Shown here piece by piece: positions 60,677 to 64,000 of a stretch of DNA of 64,000 bases (positions are counted from its first letter, which is position 1; each line of letters begins with the position of its first letter). The position numbers were made by a program, and so were the translations under genes. Source of the stretch: RGDT01 sp964630925 (lineage in GTDB: Bacteria > Planctomycetota > Planctomycetia > Gemmatales > Gemmataceae); assembly GCA_964630925.1 (NCBI GenBank), contig CAZVZK010000022.1, positions 1 to 64,000 on the forward strand, in the 5' to 3' direction. The notes below the pieces were generated by a model. That model saw only the letters and a list, made by a program, of their open reading frames with translations. It searched no databases and was not told where the DNA came from.

Positions 60677-62536
60677 ATGTTCGGCAAGCTGTTCGACCCC
60701 AAGGCCTGGCTGTCGCGCCGGGCGTCACTCGCCGTGCTCGGCCTCGTCGTGGCCGGCCTCGGCGTCTTCCTCTCCCGCGGACGGCTGGCCTCCCCCGCAC
60801 AGGCCCAGCCCCCCGCCCCCTTCCAGCCAAACCCCGCCGACTACGCCGCCCGCGTCGTCGCCTTCGTCCACGGCACCCGCGCCGTCACCCGCCAGGAGCT
60901 GGGGGAGTACCTCGTCGTGCGTCTGGGGCCCGACAAACTGGTCACCCTCATCAACAAGAAGATCGTGGACCGCGAGTGCCAGTCCCGCGGCATCAACATC
61001 ACCCAGGCCGAGGTCGAGGCCGCCTTCGAGGAGAAGCTCAGGGGCCTCGCCGTGGACCGGGCGACGTTCATCAAGTCGGTGCTGGCCAAGCACAAGAAGA
61101 CGCTCGTCGAGTTCAAGGAGGACGACCTCCGCCCGAGCCTCCAGATGGCCCGCCTCGTCCGCAACCGCGTCGAGGTGTCGCCGGATGACCTGCGCAAGGC
61201 GTTCGAGTCGGCCCACGGGGAGAAGATCGAGGGCCGGATGATCATGTGGGCGCCCGGCAAGGAGCAGGCCGCCCAGGACGCGTACACGCGCCTGCGCGAC
61301 AGCGCCGAGGCCTTCAACGAGGCCGCCGCCAAGCAGCCCAACGCGCTGGCGTCGTCGGGAGGCCGCATCAAGCCGATCAGCCGTTATTCGATGGACGAGA
61401 ACATCGAGCGCGAGGCGTTCAAGCTGCAGCCCGGCCACGTGACGCCCCTGATCCGCACGCCCCAGGGCGTCGTCCTGTTCAAGTGCGACAAGCGACTGCC
61501 GCCGGACACCACGGTGGCCTTCGAGGCGGTGCGCGAGAAACTGCACGCGGAGATGCAGGGGCTGAAGCAGACGGAGGAGATGCAGAAGGCGTTCAAGGTG
61601 ATGCGCGAGCAGGCCGATCCCAAGGTGCTGCTGGTCAAGACGGACCGTGTCGAGGGCGGCCCGACGCCCGGGCCGACGACGCCCGTGGCGTACCTGTGGG
61701 GGGGGCAGGCGATCACGCGCGAGGAGCTGGGCGAGTTCCTGATCCAGCGCTTCGGGGCGGAGAAGCTGCCGTACCTCATCAACCGCCGGGTCATCGACAT
61801 CGAGTGCCAGTCCCGCGGCATCGCCGTCACCGAGGACGAGGTCGAGAAGGACCTGACCGACTACCTGGCGACGCTCAAGCCGGCGATGGACAGGAAGGTC
61901 TTCGAGAAGGAGATGCTGGCGCGGATGGGTAAGACGCTGCTGGAGTGGCGTGAGGACGTGATCCGCCCCAAGCTGCTGCTCGGCAAGCTGGCGGCGGGGC
62001 GGGCGCGGTGCACCGAGGACGACCTCAAGCGCTGCTTCGAGACGCACTACGGCGAGCGCATGGAGTGCCGCATGATCCTGTGGCCGGAGGGGCAGCACCG
62101 CTTCGCCCTGGGGCAGTACCCGGTGCTGCGCGACAGCGAGGCGGAGTTCGACCGGGCGGCGCGGAACCAGCCGACGCCCACCCTGGCGTCGGCGGCGGGC
62201 AAGCTGCCGCAGTTCGGCTGGCACTCGCTGGGCGACGAGCAGGTGGAGCGCGAGGCGTTCCGCCTCCAGCCCGGCGAGGTGACGCCGCTCATCGGCACGG
62301 CGCAGGGCCACGTGATGCTGAAGTGCGACAAACGTTTCCCGGCGAACGCGGCGGTGACGCTGGAGCAGGTGCGGGCCAACCTGACCGCCGAGGTGGTGGC
62401 GAAGAAGCACGAGGTCGAGATGCAGCTCGTGTTCGCCGAGCTGCACAAGAAGGCCGACCCGCGGCTGCTGCTGAAGTCGAGCGACACGCCCGTCGATCTC
62501 GCCGGCGACGCCGAGAAACTCCTCAAAGACAAGTGA
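60677..62536 (+). CDS. Exported PpiC/SurA-like protein with two similar halves
   Basis: A 619-residue protein. An N-terminal hydrophobic helix (ASLAVLGLVVAGLGVFLS) targets it to the envelope. The rest is a tandem duplication: half 1 (about 55-335) and half 2 (about 340-605) share TRQELGEYLVVRLG/TREELGEFLIQRFG, DRECQSRGI/DIECQSRGI, and EREAFKLQPGHVTPLI/EREAFRLQPGEVTPLI. The second motif in each half resembles parvulin (PpiC) domains, and the helical part resembles SurA chaperones. GGAGG precedes the ATG at 60677. It may fold exported proteins; the duplication could give two client sites. Confidence 0.8.
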   Translation: MFGKLFDPKAWLSRRASLAVLGLVVAGLGVFLSRGRLASPAQAQPPAPFQPNPADYAARVVAFVHGTRAVTRQELGEYLVVRLGPDKLVTLINKKIVDRECQSRGINITQAEVEAAFEEKLRGLAVDRATFIKSVLAKHKKTLVEFKEDDLRPSLQMARLVRNRVEVSPDDLRKAFESAHGEKIEGRMIMWAPGKEQAAQDAYTRLRDSAEAFNEAAAKQPNALASSGGRIKPISRYSMDENIEREAFKLQPGHVTPLIRTPQGVVLFKCDKRLPPDTTVAFEAVREKLHAEMQGLKQTEEMQKAFKVMREQADPKVLLVKTDRVEGGPTPGPTTPVAYLWGGQAITREELGEFLIQRFGAEKLPYLINRRVIDIECQSRGIAVTEDEVEKDLTDYLATLKPAMDRKVFEKEMLARMGKTLLEWREDVIRPKLLLGKLAAGRARCTEDDLKRCFETHYGERMECRMILWPEGQHRFALGQYPVLRDSEAEFDRAARNQPTPTLASAAGKLPQFGWHSLGDEQVEREAFRLQPGEVTPLIGTAQGHVMLKCDKRFPANAAVTLEQVRANLTAEVVAKKHEVEMQLVFAELHKKADPRLLLKSSDTPVDLAGDAEKLLKDK

Positions 62537-62668
62537 TCGGACGGCGTCCGCGTCCGGCAAGGGGCCGGGTGATAGCGTGGCGCGATCACCCGGCCCCTCT
62601 TCCGTTGGCCGTAACCGTACGGGTGCTGTGGGAGGTCGGGCCCATGTCGGCCGAGGTCCGCCAGGGCC

Positions 62669-62708
62669 GAAGCCCGACATCGCATGTCAGGCCCTCCGTC
62701 GGGCTTCG
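62669..62708. terminator. Stem-loop between convergent genes, possible bidirectional terminator
   Basis: CGAAGCCCGAC (62669-62679) and GTCGGGCTTCG (62698-62708) form an 11-bp perfect stem with an 18-base loop. It lies between the plus-strand PpiC-like gene and the minus-strand propeller-like gene. There is no T-run, so a Rho-independent role is uncertain. The surrounding bases (such as AACCGACCTACGAGG) look like a common intergenic repeat. Confidence 0.45.
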
Positions 62709-62799
62709 CTCGGCTGGCGCTTCGCTCAAACCGACCTACGAGGGCCGGCACCCGCGTCCACGCGCCGCCGGCCCCGCCACGAAGAACCCCGGAGGCCCG

Positions 62800-63816
62800 C
62801 TACGCGAGCAGGCCATCCACGTCGATGACGACGGTGTCCGGGCCGCCCTCCGTCCGCACCACGGCCAGGACGTGTCGCGTCGTGGGGACGGTGAGCAGAC
62901 GCACGACGGGGCCCGCTGCGAGGGGCACATACCGGAGGCGGCGCTCGCACTCCTGCATGAAACGCTCCCCGCCCTGCCCCACGGCCCATTCATGGGACTC
63001 CGCGTCCCAGGCCATCGGGGAAGGGCGTTCGACGGCCCCGAGGTCCAGCACGCCGACGCCCGCTTCCCCCGCCGCGATGAGCAGCGTCTCGCCACACATC
63101 TCCAGGTCGAGCCAGGTGTGGGAATGCCCGCGCCTCCGGCCCGTGGAGATCGACCCGAGCGGCACCAGGGCGTCCCGGCCGTACAGGCCGACGTGGCTGC
63201 TCTCCCCGCCGGAGCTGATGCCGCTGGAGAGGAGGGCGAGCCACGGCCCGCCCAGGGCGCCCTTCTCGATGTGCTCGTAGGTCGTGTGATACGTCAGCTC
63301 GACCACCCGGTCCAACGCCGGGGCGAGCGGTGCCCGCACGTCGTACAGGAGCAGGTATTGCGGGACGATGATGTCATCGACGGCGATCAGGCGCGTGCCG
63401 TCGACGAGGAGGTCATCGACACGCTTGCCGTGCCGGCGGAATTCCTCCGGCACGGGCAGCGGCACCCAGGCCGGCTCGGGGTCGTGATAGGCGTACAGGC
63501 CCAGCACCTCCATGCCGCAGCCGCCGCCGACGTACAGCGCCTGGCCGTGGAAGGCCAGGGTGGCGGCGGAGTAGCCGTCGGGCAGGCGGATCGGCGGGAA
63601 CTTCTGCTCCGCCGGCTCGGCGTCGCAGTGGGCGCGGCGGATCGTCCGGCCCTCGTCCTCCGGCCAGGCGATCCAGCCGGTGTCGCTGATGGCGTGCTCG
63701 GCCAGGGGCGGCATCGGCAGCGGCCCGAGGTCCGCAAGACGGCCGCCCTCGACGGCGCAGAGCATGGTCCGCCCGCGGCGCGGGACGGCGAATAGCCGGA
63801 CGGGCAGCTCGGGCAT
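62800..63816 (-). CDS. Protein of unknown function, beta-propeller-like
   Basis: A 338-residue protein with no signal peptide. Repeating short strands such as AATLAFHGQALYVGGG, RLIAVDDIIVPQYLLLYDV and TLLIAAGEAGVGVLDLG suggest blades of a beta-propeller, but no family is recognised. The ATG has GAGGTG upstream. It is convergent with the PpiC-like gene and alone on its strand within 60 bases of the next gene. No catalytic motif stands out. Confidence 0.7.
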   Translation of the reverse strand: MPELPVRLFAVPRRGRTMLCAVEGGRLADLGPLPMPPLAEHAISDTGWIAWPEDEGRTIRRAHCDAEPAEQKFPPIRLPDGYSAATLAFHGQALYVGGGCGMEVLGLYAYHDPEPAWVPLPVPEEFRRHGKRVDDLLVDGTRLIAVDDIIVPQYLLLYDVRAPLAPALDRVVELTYHTTYEHIEKGALGGPWLALLSSGISSGGESSHVGLYGRDALVPLGSISTGRRRGHSHTWLDLEMCGETLLIAAGEAGVGVLDLGAVERPSPMAWDAESHEWAVGQGGERFMQECERRLRYVPLAAGPVVRLLTVPTTRHVLAVVRTEGGPDTVVIDVDGLLA

Positions 63817-63882
63817 CGGGGCACCTCACGCGGCGGGGCAATGGCTCTTCTAGAGCGCGGCCCCGCCCGCGTCAGGCCGCCA

Positions 63883-64000
63883 TCACATGCCGGGGCCAAC
63901 GGGGCGTTGGCCGGCGGAGCCGGGCCGGGTCGTCAGGCCGGGCGTGCTGACGCCCTTGTTCTTGCGCAGGAGCGGGTCGCCGTCCATCGACTCCTTGGGG
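63883..64000 (-). CDS. C-terminal end of a gene continuing past the right edge
   Basis: On the minus strand, a frame open from the right edge reads PKESMDGDPLLRKNKGVSTPG and ends RPVGPGM with a TGA at 63883-63885. The frame is consistent for 38 codons and proline/glycine-rich at the end, as in an unstructured tail. The protein is not recognised, and the beginning lies outside the window. The ATG of the propeller-like gene is 67 bases further along on the same strand. Confidence 0.5.
   Translation of the reverse strand, partial: PKESMDGDPLLRKNKGVSTPGLTTRPGSAGQRPVGPGM

Overview
The window is high-GC bacterial DNA, most probably from a planctomycete and, by inference, a Gemmataceae-type genome. 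The lineage signals are Ser/Thr kinases fused to WD40 or TPR arrays, a DUF1559 protein with a type-IV-pilin-like N-terminus, a DUF1501 protein with a Tat signal, a planctomycete-type ECF sigma factor, tandem CHAT/TPR proteins and a divergent EF-G. No rRNA, tRNA or CRISPR array was recognised.

Region 1 (1 to about 10180) looks like the right part of an integrated element. From the right end inward it holds a large serine recombinase, a 100-codon gene with an operator-like palindrome on each side, a zinc-finger DNA methyltransferase, a 1458-residue RecB/Cas4-like nuclease fused to an SF1 helicase, and a small toxin/MqsA-like antitoxin pair. The recombinase gene runs into the 3' end of a minus-strand amidohydrolase, which loses its C-terminus there. 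This reads as a defence cargo on a serine-integrase element whose left end is outside the window.

Region 2 (11224-18589, minus strand) is a signalling cluster: an alpha/beta hydrolase overlaps by 4 bases a kinase-TPR protein, which is followed by a second kinase with an anti-sigma-type zinc finger. A short relic of the hydrolase 3' end sits before the second kinase, suggesting that a hydrolase-kinase unit was once duplicated. A 103-residue protein of unknown function and an alkyltransferase-like protein follow.

Region 3 (19418-28920) starts with two secreted PDZ/M6-type proteins. The first has an intact metalloprotease motif; the second has lost all three metal ligands. After them lies an ECF sigma factor, a kinase-WD40 protein, a DUF1559 protein and a lipoprotein. 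Beyond this cassette is a third M6 copy reduced to its 3' end, next to a copy of an unrelated coding fragment that recurs at 29763.

Region 4 (28968-48567) is mixed housekeeping and accessory sequence: a DUF4365/HicA-like protein, a glutamine amidotransferase, gatB, a class 3 lipase, two tandem methyltransferases, a DUF1501 protein, a RAYT transposase flanked by a perfect 22-bp inverted REP pair, rny, a methyltransferase, an XPB-like protein without helicase motifs, purN, a NYN nuclease, two thioredoxins (one lacking a redox Cys) and an MlrC-like protein.

Region 5 (48616-64000) holds two translationally coupled CHAT/TPR proteins whose last 160 bases are almost identical, a GAF-containing PTS enzyme I, an EF-G after a 604-base leader region, a duplicated PpiC-like protein and a beta-propeller-like protein, with the C-terminus of another gene at the right edge. 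Long inverted-repeat elements lie at 46274-46423 and 60446-60593.
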